Shown: positions 45,401 through 58,653, numbered from the stretch's first letter. The stretch is 64,000 nt of DNA from Siphonodentalium dalli (GCA_032622095.1 CP136062.1:5890001-5954000), one strand, 5' to 3'. Numbers and translations: made by a program. The notes: generated by a model not told the origin, from the letters alone.

Positions 45401-48341
45401 TGGAGACGGATAACACTTTGATTATTGGAAAGCATATGGGCCCAAATTCAAACTTGACGGCTAAAATCTCCGCCATTTTCCAACGGATTTACGATCTGTT
45501 TTCAGCTTCGATATCGGCTGATGTTGCAGATGTTATATTCCAAGTTTCATCTGATTCGGAGAAGAATAAAAAATTGGTACCACGGACCACCCCTCCCCAG
45601 ACCCACAATAATGAGCCGACACTGTCAAAATTTGGCCCAACGCGTGCCCTCTTCAGTCCGCACACATTTGCATTTCAGATGACATCGTATGTTCGATATC
45701 TTCGGAGGAGATGTGGTCACAAGCACAAGGGCCCAAAATTGCAAAGTTTGACGGCCTGCAATTATTTCAGTTTTCGATGGATTTTCGAAATTCTTTCAGT
45801 TTCTAGATCGGCTGATGTTGGGCCCGTAACTCTTGCATTTCTTCTCGGATTTCAAAAATCCTTTCCGGTATGGGTTTGTTTTCGTTCGGGAAATACATAA
45901 ACTTAAATAGATGAATGTCAATCAAAATTTTATTTTTCGAAAATGTTGGCCCCCACCCCAGTGTTAAAATATATGTCCGACCCTGTCAAATTTTCCTTCT
46001 CTGACTAAACTGACAACTGTCAACACGACTATGAAAACCACATGCAGTTATCTGGAATGATACAAGAGGACAACAGAGTACAATCAAATAGAGGTTTGCC
46101 AACTATGGGCGGTAACTCCTCAGGGAAAGCGCGGACACAAGTTTTGATGCCCGTGGGCAGTAGGGCATATCGAGGTGTGCATACGGTCCAATTTTCGATG
46201 CTCTGCTCCTTATAATTTCCGAGATAATAAAATCACATATTTTTATATAAAGGGAGATAACTCCGTGGGATAAACGCGGACAATATTCGTTATGAGCCAA
46301 AGGCATAAAACTCATTTACCCCAATATACTTACCAATCTTGAGTTTTCTAATCCTAATACTTTCAGATATTAGGGAGTTGAAAAATAGTATAGTATAATA
46401 ATAATGAAAAATAATCGAAAAAGGGCCATAACTCTGTCAAAATATATTGGACCAACATCCGGATAGCATTATTTTTAGTAGACCTTAGATGCCTACATTC
46501 GCTAGAGATTTCGCGGTCCTCCTCCCATTAGTTTATGAGTATTTCCAATTAAACAGAAAACGGCCGCAGTAGAAAAACTATATACTTCCTTGGTTACACC
46601 ATGGAAGTATAATAATAGGAACAATCATGAGTGGAAAGAATCGCAGTTTATGGACGGAAAATATGAAGTATGGTGATTATATGTTGTCCTAACATGTGTA
46701 GGTTGATCTCAAGTGTTTGGACGTGACCCCACCCCTGTCTCGAAATTGGGTGACGGGATTGGGAAAACATCAACCCCTGGTACAAAATGCTAAGTTTAAG
46801 GCCCTGTAACTCCGTTAATTTCCAACGGATTTTAAAATTGTTTCCTGTTTTGTGAGTTGCTGCTGACATAGATTGCATAGTGTAAATTTCATCTGATTTG
46901 GAGACGGATAACACTTTGATTATTGGAAAGCATATGGGCCCAAATTCAAACTTGACGGCTAAAATCTCCGCCATTTTCCAACGGATTTACGATCTGTTTT
47001 CAGCTTCGATATCGGCTGATGTTGCAGATGTTATATTCCAAGTTTCATCTGATTCGGAGAAGAATAAAAAATTGGTACCACGGACCACCCCTCCCCAGAC
47101 CACAATAATGAGCCGACACTGTCAAAATTTGGCCCAACGCGTACCCTCTTCAGTCCGCACACATTTGCATTTCAGATGACATCGTATGTTCGATATCTTC
47201 GGAGGAGATGTGGTCACAAGCACAAGGGCCCAAAATTGCAAAGTTTGACGGCCTGCAATTATTTCAGTTTTCGATGGATTTTCGAAATTCTTTCAGTTTC
47301 TAGATCGGCTGATGTTGCAGATGATATATTTCAAGTTTCATCTGATTCCGAGAAGAATTAAAAATTGGTACCACGGACCACCCCTCCCCAGACCCACACT
47401 AATGAAGCGAAACTGGCAAAATTTGGCCCACCGCGTGCCCCCTTCCGTCCGCACACGTTGGCGTGTCAGATGTCATCCTATGTTCGATATCTTCGGAGGA
47501 GATGTGTACACAAGCACATGGGCCCAAATTGCAAACTTTGAGGGCCCGTAACTCTTGCATTTCTTCTCGGATTTCAAAAATCCTTTCCGGTATGGGTTTG
47601 TTTTCGTTCGGGAAATACATAAACTTAAATAGATGAATGTCAATCAAAATTTTATTTTGCGAAAATGTTGGCTCCCACCCCAGTGTCAAAATATATGTCC
47701 GACCCTGTCAAATTTTCCTTCTCTGACTAAACTGACAACTGTCAACACGACTATGAAAACCACATGCAGTTATCTGGAATGATACAAGAGGACAACAGAG
47801 TACAATCAAATAGAGGTTTGCCAACTATGGGCGGTAACTCCTCAGGGAAAGCGCGGACACAAGTTTTGATGCCCGTGGGCAGTAGGGCATATCGAGGTGT
47901 GCATACGGTCCAATTTTCGATGCTCTGCTCCTTATAATTTCCGAGATAATAAAATCACATATTTTTATATAAAGGGAGATAACTCCGTGGGATAAACGCG
48001 GACAATATTCGTTATGAGCCAAAGGCATAAAACTCATTTACCCCCAATATACTTACCAATCTTGAGTTTTCTAATCCTAATACTTTCAGATATTAGGGAG
48101 TTGAAAAATAGTATAGTATAATAATAATGAAAAATAATCGAAAAAGGGCCATAACTCTGTCAAAATATATTGGACCAACATCCGGATAGCATTATTTTTA
48201 GTAGACCTTAGATGCCTACATTCGCTAGAGATTTCGCGGTCCTCCTCCCATTAGTTTCTGAGTATTTCCAATTAAACAGAAAACGGCCGCAGTAGAAAAA
48301 CAATATACTTCCTTGGTTACACCATGGAAGTATAATAATAG
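39436..48341. repeat. Tandem array of ~1,722-bp units, five copies plus a partial sixth
   Basis: Units start at GGGCGGTAACTCCTCAGGGA: about 39436, 41158, 42880, 44603, 46101 and 47823, giving lengths near 1722, 1722, 1723, 1498 and 1722. Unit four is short because of a deletion at 45820/45821. Unit six stops after the TATACTTCC hairpin at about 48341. By eye the copies differ only by scattered single bases and one-base indels. Each unit contains two direct copies of a block of about 293 bp (for example 40349 and 40642) starting CGGCTGATGTTGCAGATG. The open frames of 70-166 codons that recur in every unit are carried by the near-identity and are not genes. Confidence 0.95.
45700..45900. other. 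224-bp deletion junction in array unit four
   Basis: Unit four reads CGGCTGATGTTG directly joined to GGCCCGTAACTC at 45820/45821, where the other units have about 224 more bases between those strings. The lost part is most of the second copy of the internal 293-bp block. One to two G of microhomology at the joint suggest end-joining or slippage and not recombination between the two long repeats. Confidence 0.85.
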
Positions 48342-50093
48342 TGAAAAATAAAAAATTGAATAACAATATACTTCCATATTAAAATATGGAAGTATTATAA
48401 CAATATACTTCGATATTAAAATATGGAAGTATAATAAGGGAATCGCGCGGAATTGATTGGAATGTCGATAATATGGTTTATTGACATTTCTGTGTTCAGT
48501 TGGAACATTCTGATGTGACCCCCCACCCATGCCTCGAAATTTGGTGACGCGGGTAGAAAAGTCGTCATATATCGGCCAATGTTATGGTAAAAACTAGGCA
48601 CAAACTTTTCCAAAAAAATGGTTTAAGGGGCATAACTCTGGTAAGCAAGTTGGGACATAAACCTAAATGTCTCTAGTCGCTGTAGGTCGGAAAGGTGCAT
48701 ATACCTACCAAATTTCAATGTTTTATCTTTTAAACTTTCTGAGATATAAGGGTTACAAAATATATTAAGAATAAATAATAATAATAGTGAAAAATACAAA
48801 ATTGAATAACATTGAATGTCAATTTTTTTCTTGTCACCGATTCCAGCCATTTTTGCTGTCGTGTATCTATACGACGTACTAATGCTACTCGTGTAATAAG
48901 GGAATCGCGCGGAATTGATTGGAATGTCGATAATATGGTTTATTGACATTTCTGTGTTCAGTTGGAACATTCTGATGTGACCCCCCACCCATGCCTCGAA
49001 ATTTGGTGACGCGGGTAGAAAAGTCGTCATATATCGGACAATTTTCGAGATATCGAGCTAATTTTTGCGTCATTGTGTTCGTATTTGATGCCCCTTTAAT
49101 ATTTACCAGTTTATGGTAAAGTATTGTGGCAATATTTTACTATGTAGGCCAATATGTATGTTGGTCAGTTCACACTTTTAGAAGTACTAGAAATTCCCCA
49201 TGGAATGACACCAAACACGTGACGATTGTTTGAAGGAATTCAAATTCATAGTGCATTTTCTGTAAACTTGAAAAAAGGAAGGGGCCACAATTTCTACATT
49301 TGTCAACCGATCCATAAAATTCACTCACGATGACACTCAGTGCATCTTATAGATACCTTACAACAATTTTGATTCAAATCGGCGACAAAAAAAATTTGAC
49401 AAATTTTGCCCATCCCCCTAGCCCATAAAACAATTGAGCGGACCTTTGTCAAAATTTCGTGGTTTTGTCTTCTGTCTATGTTTAAGACGCTCACACATAG
49501 AGCAAATCCAGCTGTTGCGCTTCGTCTAGGAGAAGATCTGGACACAAGCACTTTCCACACATGGACTTTATTAGCACATTTTTCGATGTGTTATAACTTG
49601 GTCATTTCTCAACCGATTTACAAAATTCTTACACGAGTAGCATTAGTACCTCATATAGATACACGAGAGCAAAAATGGCTGGAATCGGTGACAAGAAAAA
49701 AATTGACAAATTTTGGACCCCTCCCCTTGTCAACAAATTGTATTCTGACCTTGGTGAAAGTTTTCTCGATTCGTGCCCTTTCGTTAATTAACACGGTTAC
49801 GTAAACCGAATTCAGCTGTTTGGCTTCGTATAAATGAAGATCTGGGCACAAACATTTTCCAAAAAATTGGTTTAAGGGGCATAACTCTGGTAAGCAAGTT
49901 GGGACATAAACCTAAATGTCTCGAGTCGCTGTAGGTCAGAAAGGTGCATATACCTACCCAAATTTCAATGTTTTATCTTTTAAACTTTCTGAGATATAAG
50001 GGTTACAAAATATATTAAGAATAAATAATAATAATAGTGAAAAATAAAAAATTGAATAACAATATACTTCCATATTAAAATATGGAAGTATAA
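48342..50093. repeat. Long direct duplication, right copies
   Basis: Hairpin modules at 48367-48434 are followed by an internally deleted copy (48436-48790) that jumps from CATATATCGGCCAATG to the block at AAACTTTTCCAAAAAAATGG. Near 48820-48895 a stretch on the opposite strand relates to GTGACAAGAAAAAAATTGAC. A fuller copy then runs 48899-50040, matching 36738-37870, and ends with a hairpin at 50063-50092. Confidence 0.82.
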
Positions 50094-51560
50094 CTAGAGG
50101 TCAGATTCCATGGAATCAGATATACTTCCATGGTATTCCATCCTATCCCACATGCGTATATGTGTGTTCCTCTTTATGCGAATGCATATTGGTGCCTTAT
50201 GATCCGATGGTGCACTTGCATTGTCATTTCTAAATGTAATATATAATTTTGGGACTTTTGTCTGTCTGTTTGTCTGTTAGCTATGACCAGGAAAACTGCT
50301 GGACGGATTTTGACAAAATTTGATTAGTAAGGTACTTTTATTCAGGGAGGGTTTTGGATCGGGCAAAACAGACTGATTTCAACGAAATTTGATACCTAGG
50401 GATACATTTGTCCGGGGAGTCTTTTGTGGGGGTCAAATTGTGGCCCCGACCTAAAATTGACCTTCGAAATGGTCACTTCAAGATCAAGTAAAACGAACGG
50501 ATTTCGACAAAATTTGATACCTAGGAAACTTTTGTCCGGGTAGGGTTTTGGAAAGGTCAAATCGTGACAATAGGTTACTTTTATAGTAGAGCGGACATAC
50601 CTATATAGTATATCGGTGAGCATGTTCATGCATTTGCCTTGCTTCTTGACAAGTCCGTTTGAATTTGCGTCATGAAGAGATGTTATGATTTTGAGTAATA
50701 TATTTCACCCGTTACAACGTTATACGCTACCAGGGTTAAACCGTCCAATCTAAATCTTTAAAAATCATACAAATCTTGCGTTTAGATACTACTTATGACA
50801 TCCACTCGTCGAAAAGTTTTTATCTCTATATCTGATTTTCGGAGTAATTTTCCCCATTTGATCTTCGGTGGAATTTGCCAAATCTGAACCCACCGACACA
50901 AACACTCCCTTGAGCAGGTTGCGCTTATAGTAGAGCGGTCAAATTTTGTAGGGGTACCTACAGTATACCGGCTTACATGCTCCTGCGTGAAACTCGCTCC
51001 TACATTATCCCGTTTGGATTTGGGGCTAAAATCGGCCAGTGATAGACTACGTAAGTATACATATTTATGATATATAGCGTTGTCAAGAGTAAACCGTTCC
51101 ATCTGAAAATTAGAAAATCACCCTCTGGATGCGCATGAACACTAGCCATCAGATGTATTCGTCAAAATTTTTTATCTCGATGTTTGAATTCCCCCCCCCC
51201 CTTTGCAATGTTCGTGGAATTTTCCTAAAGTCAAAACCCACTCCGACTCGCATTCTCCGTTGGGCAGGTTACTTTTAAAGTATAGCCGTCAAACTTTTGG
51301 GACGTACATACAGTATATCAGCGTACCTGTTACGATATTATCTTGCTCTTTAATTAGCGGTTTAGATTTGGCGGGAAAAATAGTTGAAACATTTCCGTAC
51401 CCAGTAACGCGGAATGTTATGGGAAAAAACTTTTTTAAGCGGTATATTCGGATCCGGATCACGCGTCCAATTCTGAATGTGCAATAAAAAAATTAGAGCG
51501 CTGCACTTATAAAAAAACAAACAAAAAAAACAACCTTGGTTTATTCATCCTGGTGTATAG
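50094..51560 (-). mobile_element. Helitron-like 3' end and segment, right copy
   Basis: The same minus-strand end as at 37884: palindrome GATTCCATGGAATC (50117-50104), six bases, CTAG (50097-50094), T. The downstream sequence follows 37884-39435 closely, including AGTAGAGCGGACATACCTAT and the AAAAAACAACCTTGGTTTAT stretch before the next repeat unit, but it lacks some of the internal repeat block near 38220-38290. Confidence 0.55.
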
Positions 51561-52551
51561 TGTGTCCATATTTATGGGCGGTAACTCCTCAGGGAAAGCG
51601 CGGACACAAGTTTTGATGCCCGTGGGCTGTAGGGCATATCGAGGTGTGCATACGGTCCAATTTTCGATGCTCTGCTCCTTATAATTTCCGAGATAATAAA
51701 ATGACATTTTTTCATATAAAGGGAGATAACTCCGCGATGTAAACGCGGACAATATCCGTTATGGGCCAAAGGCATAGAACTCATTTACCCCAACATACCT
51801 ACCAACTTTGAGTTTTCTAATCCTAATACTTTCAGAGATTAGGTCGTTGAAAAATAGTTAAGCATAATAATAATAATAATAATGAAAAATAATCGAAAAA
51901 GGGCTATAACTCTGTCAAAAGATATTGGACCAACATGCGGATACCTTTATTTTTAGTAGACCTTGGACGCCTACAATCGCTAGAGATTTTACGTCCATAC
52001 TGCCATTAGTTTCTGAGTATTTCCAAATAAACGGAAAACGAGCTCATTAGAAAAACAATATACTTCCTTGGTTACACCATGGAAGTATAATAATAGGGAA
52101 AATCATGATCTGAAAGAATCGAATTTTTGGGTCGGAAACACGAAGTATGTTGATTATATGTTGTTCTTAACATGTGTGTGTTATCTTATGTGTTTGTAAG
52201 TGACCCCACACCTACCTCGAAATTGGGTAACAGGATTGGGAAATTGTCAAACCCGGCCCAAAATGCGAAGTTTGAGGGCCCATAACTCAGTTATTTTCGT
52301 ATTGATTTTAATTTTGTTTTCAGTATTATGATTAGTTCCTCACGTAGATTGTTTGTTATAAATTTTGTCTGATTCCGAGACGGATAACATTTTGATTATT
52401 GGAACGAATACAGGTCCAGATTAAAATTTTGAGGGCCCAAATCTCAGCCATTTGTGAACGGAATTACGATCTGTTTTCAGTTTTGTGATCAACGTGTATG
52501 GTAGATGTTATATTCCAGGTTTCATATAATTCGAAGACGAAATAAATTTTG
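51561..52551. repeat. Diverged 1.7-kb repeat unit, right edge, interrupted
   Basis: Starts TATTTATGGGCGGTAACTCC and follows the unit order through GGGCTATAACTCTGTC, the TATACTTCC hairpin (52069-52099) and GATTCCGAGACGGATAACAT. Near 52551 it is cut by the 3' tail of the minus-strand LINE within the part that in other units reads GAAGAATAAAAAATTGGTAC. The continuation of the unit is not seen beyond the LINE. Confidence 0.8.
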
Positions 52552-55500
52552 GTAGGATAGGATAGGATATTTGTATTTACAATACACATATGAATAGTAC
52601 AATAAATTAACATATAACTAGAATAATTCAGTATATTGCTGGGGGGAACATAGCCCTGCCGGGCTGTCTTCCTGTTTCCCCCATAACAAATATCATTATA
52701 CAAATAATTTATCAGATAGCGTGAGTATTATTTATATTCGTATCCACGTACACGTACAGACTAATCGTATATATAACAAATAATATAAGACAAAATGTTC
52801 AGGGCATTTTTTTTTTTTTTTTACAAAAGTGTTTATATGTTTGTGAGCCAGTCCAGACGAGTTATCACTATATCGCTTTATCTCTCCCCGGAAACGTTAC
52901 GTTCTTGTCACATGTTCTAAAGTATGAGAAGTTTCTGCATGTCTTAGTTTCAAACGAAGATTGAGAGAATAGTATTCAGATTATAGAGAAGTTCTCATGA
53001 TGAAATCTCAGAACACAAGCTCACCACGATGTCTCATCCGACTCAGAATTATTATTTCATACTCATAGATTCATAGGATTCTGGGGAGAGATTATGCATC
53101 TTTTATAGTAACAATACAAATAAATATGAATTCATATGATTCGCCGGAAGGGCTTTTTGTTGAGTGAGGTTTAAGGGAGAATGTTAACTAAATGTGATAA
53201 TTATGTGTGTGTATACCATCATAGATTGGAGGCGCAGACTCGGCAAGAGTGTCCATTACTTTAAATATGCTTGTTCACCTTTAATGTGTCGATATTATGA
53301 CTTGCGTTGTAGTCATCGTGGTATTGGTATTGTAGCCTTTGATATGACCGAGGACGCGGTGGTGGAAATAAAAATGGTAGAGTAGAACTATGATTGTGCT
53401 GCCGAATAGAACTATGTGTATACAAGGTGTTTATTTTAATATAAGTATTCGTATTATGTATCGGTACAGTCGGGACATCCTGTGTTTTTACGGCGTACAT
53501 TTTTTTAGATAATTACCAAGTATTTTTTGAACGTCATGCTTTTTGAACGTCATGTTCTCATCAAAATGGATACCTAAAAATTTTGTTGAGGATTCGTGCC
53601 CAAGATTCCCTATTCGATTCAATTCATTGTGATTTAACTTTATTTTCAAAGTATTCCATTTTTTGTCATTATTCGGTGGGTGTATGAGCATATAGTTGCT
53701 TTTATTAATATTAATTGCAAGTTTATTACAGCAGCACCAATCGAATACATTGGCTAATTCGTTGTTGACATAACTTTGTACTAATTCCCAATTTTTACCG
53801 CTTGTAAAGAGAGTGGTATCATCGGCATACGATAAAAAGTCCATTGTTGTAGAATTTGCCATATCATTCACGTATATTAAAAATATTATTGGCCCAAGAA
53901 TTGAGCCTTGTGGGACTCCACAGGAAGTATTCATAAGGTTTGAAGCACTCCCGCAATATTCAACATATTGTCTCCTGTCATATAACTAACTATGGAACCA
54001 CGACTTTGCTACACCCCTAATACCATAGTGGTCAAGTTTTGATAGTAGTATATTGTGGTCTATTGTATCGAACGCTTTAGATAAGTCAAGGAATAGGGCC
54101 AGGGTGGAATCCCGTGTCGGTTTATCATTATTATTAACGAAATGATCTAGAAGATGCATAATAGGATGAAACGTTGAGTGGTTTGGTCTAAATCCATATT
54201 GGTGTTTATATAATATTTCATTGTCTTTAAGAAAATCTACAAGTCGTTTTTGCATTAATTTTTCAAGCAGTTTAGAGAACGATGGAAGGATACTGATTGG
54301 ACGATAGTGTGTTATTTCCTTGGCGTTGTTTATTTTGGGAATGGGAACTACTTTAGAGATTTTCATGTTCATTGGGACTATTCCCTGTTCAAACGAAAGA
54401 TTAAATATATACTTAAGTGCTGGGGCTATTATGAAGATAGTCTCTTTCATGAGTTCAGTCGATATGCCGATGTAATCTTTGCTCTTTTTTCCTTTCATAG
54501 AATAACATGTTAATATTATTTCCTGAATGGATGTCGGTTCGATTTCTAATTCGTGTGCTTGTCTATTTCGAAGATAGTCAGTAAAGTCTGCGTCTGAGGT
54601 TTCAGAATGAATAGAACTCCTAGTGTTTTCACCGATTTTTGAAAAGTAGTCATTAAATGTTTTGGCTATTATGTTTGGGTCAGATAGCTTTATATTGTTA
54701 TCATTAAATATCTTAGGATAGTAACACGATTTTTGATTTTTATTGATGGCATTTTTAAGAATTTTCCATGTGTTTTTTATATCATTTTTATTTTGTTCTA
54801 GACAGTCAGAAAAATAACTATTTTTACTTTTCCTAATTAGTTTATTATATAATTGACGATAATTTATGTTGGCAATTTTATTTGTGTCCGAAGGCGAATT
54901 CAGTTTATTACAGTAGAGTTCTTGTTTGGTGATTGATGATTTGATTAGTCCAGTTGTCATCCATGGTGCGCGTTTGATATATTTCTTGGGTACTTTCCGT
55001 GTTACGAGCGGAAAAGCTAGGTCGTGCGCGGTCATGTATATGTCTAAAAAACATTCATATGCCTTTTCAGATGAGTTGCAACTGAGAACTGAGTCAAATT
55101 TACACGATTTTAACAAGTTTTTGAATATATGGACATTATTAATATTATAGTTCCTATATGTAGCTTTTTTATGGGAGGGGTTTAATGGTTTCTGCTTGTT
55201 TGCTTCAGAGATGAATATACCGAAATGATCGGAAACATCGCAGGTAATTATCCCTGTTTGTTGACTATCTTGCATTTTGTTGGTATAGATATGATCAATT
55301 ATGGTGGCAGAGTGTTCGGTTAATCTTGTAGGTTTCGTAATCATGGGCATGAATCCTCTTGTAAAAACATTGTTTATGAAATCGTTAGTTTTTGCATGCG
55401 TATCGAAATTGAGAAGGTTAATGTTGAGGTCTCCTATTATGTAAGACTTGGCTTTTTTCAATTTCTCTAAGATATTATCGAATTTCAACATAAATTTGTC

Positions 55501-56064
55501 CAAGTCGGCCTTCGGTGCTGTATTTGGTCTATAAATACATCCTATTATGTAAGTATCGTTCGCTCCTCTGTGTATTTCTACAAATATTGTTTCTATTACG
55601 TGGGGAATAAATATTGTCAAGTCGGGTCTTAGTTTGTATTGTATATTTTCCTTGATGTAGATACCAACACCGCCTCTGCCATCGTCGCCATCGGGTCGAG
55701 TATTAAATTCTAAGGGGTGATATCCTGGAAGTGAGAAGTCTGAGGATCTATGCACATTGAATATTTCTGTCAGGGCGATAACATCAAACATATATTCTTC
55801 TGAATTCAAATCACAGAGTAGGTTTTTCAGGTTTTCATAATTTGCGTTAAGGCTTCTGCAATGTATGCCAAAAAGAGAGAATTTTATGTTATTTGAGAGA
55901 AATTCTTTACCCTCTGTGGGCGAGAGATATTGGCAGGTATTTTGATTCCAGAGTTGGATGCTGTCGGGTTCAAATTCGTCTCCTTCTATTTGAGACCATT
56001 TCGCCGCGAAGTCATGCGTACGCGTGTCCCTTACCTCACTCAAAGTTATGTTATTTGCAGACAT
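52552..56064 (-). mobile_element. Non-LTR retrotransposon (LINE), minus strand, with TATCC tail
   Basis: ORF2 spans 56064-53488. About 0.9 kb of 3' sequence follows and contains GGGGGAAACAGGAAGACAGC and CCGGCAGGGCTATGTTCCCC. The end at 52552 is a short TATCC repeat (ATATCCTATCCTATCCTACC), as in LINEs that terminate in microsatellite tails. An ORF1 was not found upstream of 56064. The element sits in a copy of the 1.7-kb repeat, so it is younger than that copy. Confidence 0.82.
53488..56064 (-). pseudogene. LINE ORF2 (APE endonuclease + RT), one premature stop
   Basis: The start chosen is the ATG at 56064; the frame is open for 692 codons to TAG at 53986-53988, then continues in the same frame to 53488. 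N-terminal endonuclease motifs: HCRSLNANYENL, the catalytic Glu in ALTEIF, GDLNINLL, IIDHIYTN and SDHFGIF. RT motifs: YRPISILPSFSKLLEKL, QYGFRPNHST, FLDLSKAFDTIDH, after the stop CGVPQGSILGP and SYADDTTLF. Catalytic residues are intact. The product stops after LGIHFDENMTFKKH with a 16-bp tandem duplication (53525-53556) and lacks the usual C-terminal 100-150 residues. The style fits the Jockey/CR1/L2 group. The TAG probably replaced a sense codon in WFHS-x-L. Apart from the stop and tail it is well preserved. Confidence 0.92.
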
Positions 56065-57797
56065 AATGGGGGGTTTCTAAGGTGTTGTTATGTGGGCCCC
56101 TGATTACGACCATTTGGTTATGTCGTGGTACTGAACGTCTGTACATATACATGGAAACTAATATGGATATCATAAATTAATGTAAGTTTAACTTTCAATT
56201 TCAATTTGTTTGGTGGAGTTATGTCAAAGAAAATGTATCCGTGATTGGAGATTATATACATGCGGAAGAAAGAGAGTATTATATTATGCGAGTCAATATC
56301 AATTGTGGAACAAAACAAATTATACGAATAAGTATACACATCTTGAAGTATATGCAAATCAACAATTGAACAAGTGCTTATTTATATACAGCCATTGGCT
56401 ATCGAAATAGCGATGATGTCACACCAGTGACTCCCCTTTGCATCCCCAAATCCCGTCCCTGAATAGAGAGGCATATATCCAGATTTCTACGAGTCAAGCA
56501 ATGAATCCGTGCAGCCTCATTAGAAAGGATATTTATCTATAATACATACCCAAAGAGGGGACCTCACTTTAAACATATTTGTATTTATGCATATATTGTC
56601 ATCTCGATATTTATTATGAGCGAGATACGATACAGTACCAAAATGTCAAAGGCGCACGATTGGCGAAAAAGCGAATTATTCTGGCCCTTGCTGTATCCAT
56701 CCACTCGAATCGAGTATCAAAATATTATGATTCTTCCGTCATCAAATTCGCACGCTTTTTTCCTGCAGCCACTAACCACGCGTGATGCGAGAGACTGAAT
56801 CAGACTGCTGTGGGGACAGTCTATTGAAAGTTTGTTTTCACATGTATGCTATTTCGGTTGGATATTCGTGTGGAATATAATTCGTTCGTTATATTTTGTT
56901 CTATAATTTGTATGTGTATATGCCAGAACTTAGAACAGCTGTAGAAGCAAATGTAGCTGAATTCATTGCCACGCAGAGAAAAAAGCCGCTCGCACGACAG
57001 TCAGACAGTTTGTTGTCTCAGTTTAAAATTTGATTCGCTATTGTTAATACACACGAGATGTCCAACATGTGCGTTAGTTCGTGTTGTCGATGATATTGAT
57101 AATATAATTCTGGATATGTGGTGAGTAGCATTATTTAAACATTTTCGGATATCAGTTAATATCAATACATCCAATTTGGGAGAATCTTAATTAGCTGAAT
57201 TGATAATAATAGTCCCGACGTCTGCCAAAGGCAACCCCACATTATATTATGAGGCTACCGAGGGCCAACATCAGGCCCATATAGAATATCAAACTAGAAT
57301 TGATAATTGTTTCATAATGACGTAGGCTATATTGTGAAAGTCATAATTTTGGTAGCAATATATGAGGCTAATTCATTTACATATGCATGTTTCACTGTGG
57401 AAGTGCATGGAATATACATTTAATTCATTGCATCAAAGCTAGATAACAAATGAGACTCATGCTTAAGCTCAAGCTAATGGCGGAGACATGGTGTTTTAAT
57501 TGGATAATTGACAACCAATAATTCTCGCCATCCCATGTATTTCCTTAACTTGTAGTGATGGAAATTTATGCCATCAGCTAGCATTCACTTTAAACTATTT
57601 ATGTATCTGACATAAATGTATATGATTATATAATTAGGACTGGGTTTAGTGTAATTTGTGTAAAGACTAATTTATATATTACAATTGCATTGTAATTTTG
57701 TAAATAATTATGTATGCATTAATTGTAATTAAGATAAATGTTGATATGTGAAAGCTGTATTTCAATTTCAAGTACATGCACCCCTATTTTGAATATA
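56065..57797. other. No recognisable feature
   Basis: AT-rich DNA with frames of 60-68 codons and no domain. 57640-57730 is a low-complexity patch of AATTAC/GTAATT strings. Nothing else was supported. Confidence 0.4.
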
Positions 57798-58300
57798 GGT
57801 TCATTCTAGTCAAAAGTGTAATTTGTTTAAATCCGATAATATGGGGATTTTGACACTAGTGGGTCAATTTGTTCCGAAATAGACCATTCCTGCTCCACCA
57901 TAAGTTTGTGCATTTATATCAAGAGTCTCATTTGGTCATAAATGTGTTGGAGCTGTTTTATATATAGTAGCATTTCCTGTCCCTGTTTGTGAAAAGAGAT
58001 AAGGAAGTTCCTGTCACTGTTAGTGAAAAGAGATTAGAAAGTCATGCCAATAATACAATAACAATGAGTGCTTGCTACATTATAACATGTTACATTTGAA
58101 TTAATTTGTATAAACACAAGTCTTCAATGAGAAAAAGTTATGTACTAAATATAGCAAACTAGGTTCATTGTAGTTAACAGCGTAAGTTGTTCAAGTCCTA
58201 TAAAATGAGAATTGCGAAATCAGTTAATCCATTTGTCTTGAAATAGTCCATTCCTGCTTCACCATAGTTAGTGCATTTAGCTCAAGAGTACCGGTATTTG
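57798..58300. repeat. Degenerate ~360-bp tandem duplication
   Basis: AGGTTCATTCTAGTCAAAAG near 57797 returns as AGGTTCATTGTAGTTAACAG near 58160. Both are followed by CGAAATAGACCATTCCTGCT or TGAAATAGTCCATTCCTGCT, CACCATAxxTTxGTGCATTT and AAGAGT. Between them a 45-bp block (TTCCTGTCxCTGTTxGTGAA) is itself doubled at 57973-58045. Confidence 0.65.
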
Positions 58301-58653
58301 GAGCTTCAATTAAAAGAAAAAATGGATGACCAAACAAAAGGAAACAGAAACAAAAAACATTTATTTATATTCACTTGATTTTGATTAATTATGAAATATT
58401 TGAGTTACCAGTATTTATAAAATGGCTATTTTATCAACATTCACTCCAAACAACTGTCTCAGATTGATGAAGAAAACATTACTACAGATATTGCGACTTG
58501 CCGCAGTATTTTGCATAGTATTCAATTTATCAGAGTTTTCCGAAATAATAATGAGTGTCAAATCAGATAATATGATCGTACGTGACACGTAATGGAGCAA
58601 CCACCAAGTTGATCATTAAATTCAATATTACACTAATTATAGGATGTTCCGTA

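Noticed and set aside
39438-48037. Open frames of 70-166 codons that recur identically in every unit of the large array, on both strands
   Set aside because: Their persistence follows from near-identity of the units. They overlap on opposite strands, shift with one-base indels and have no domains.
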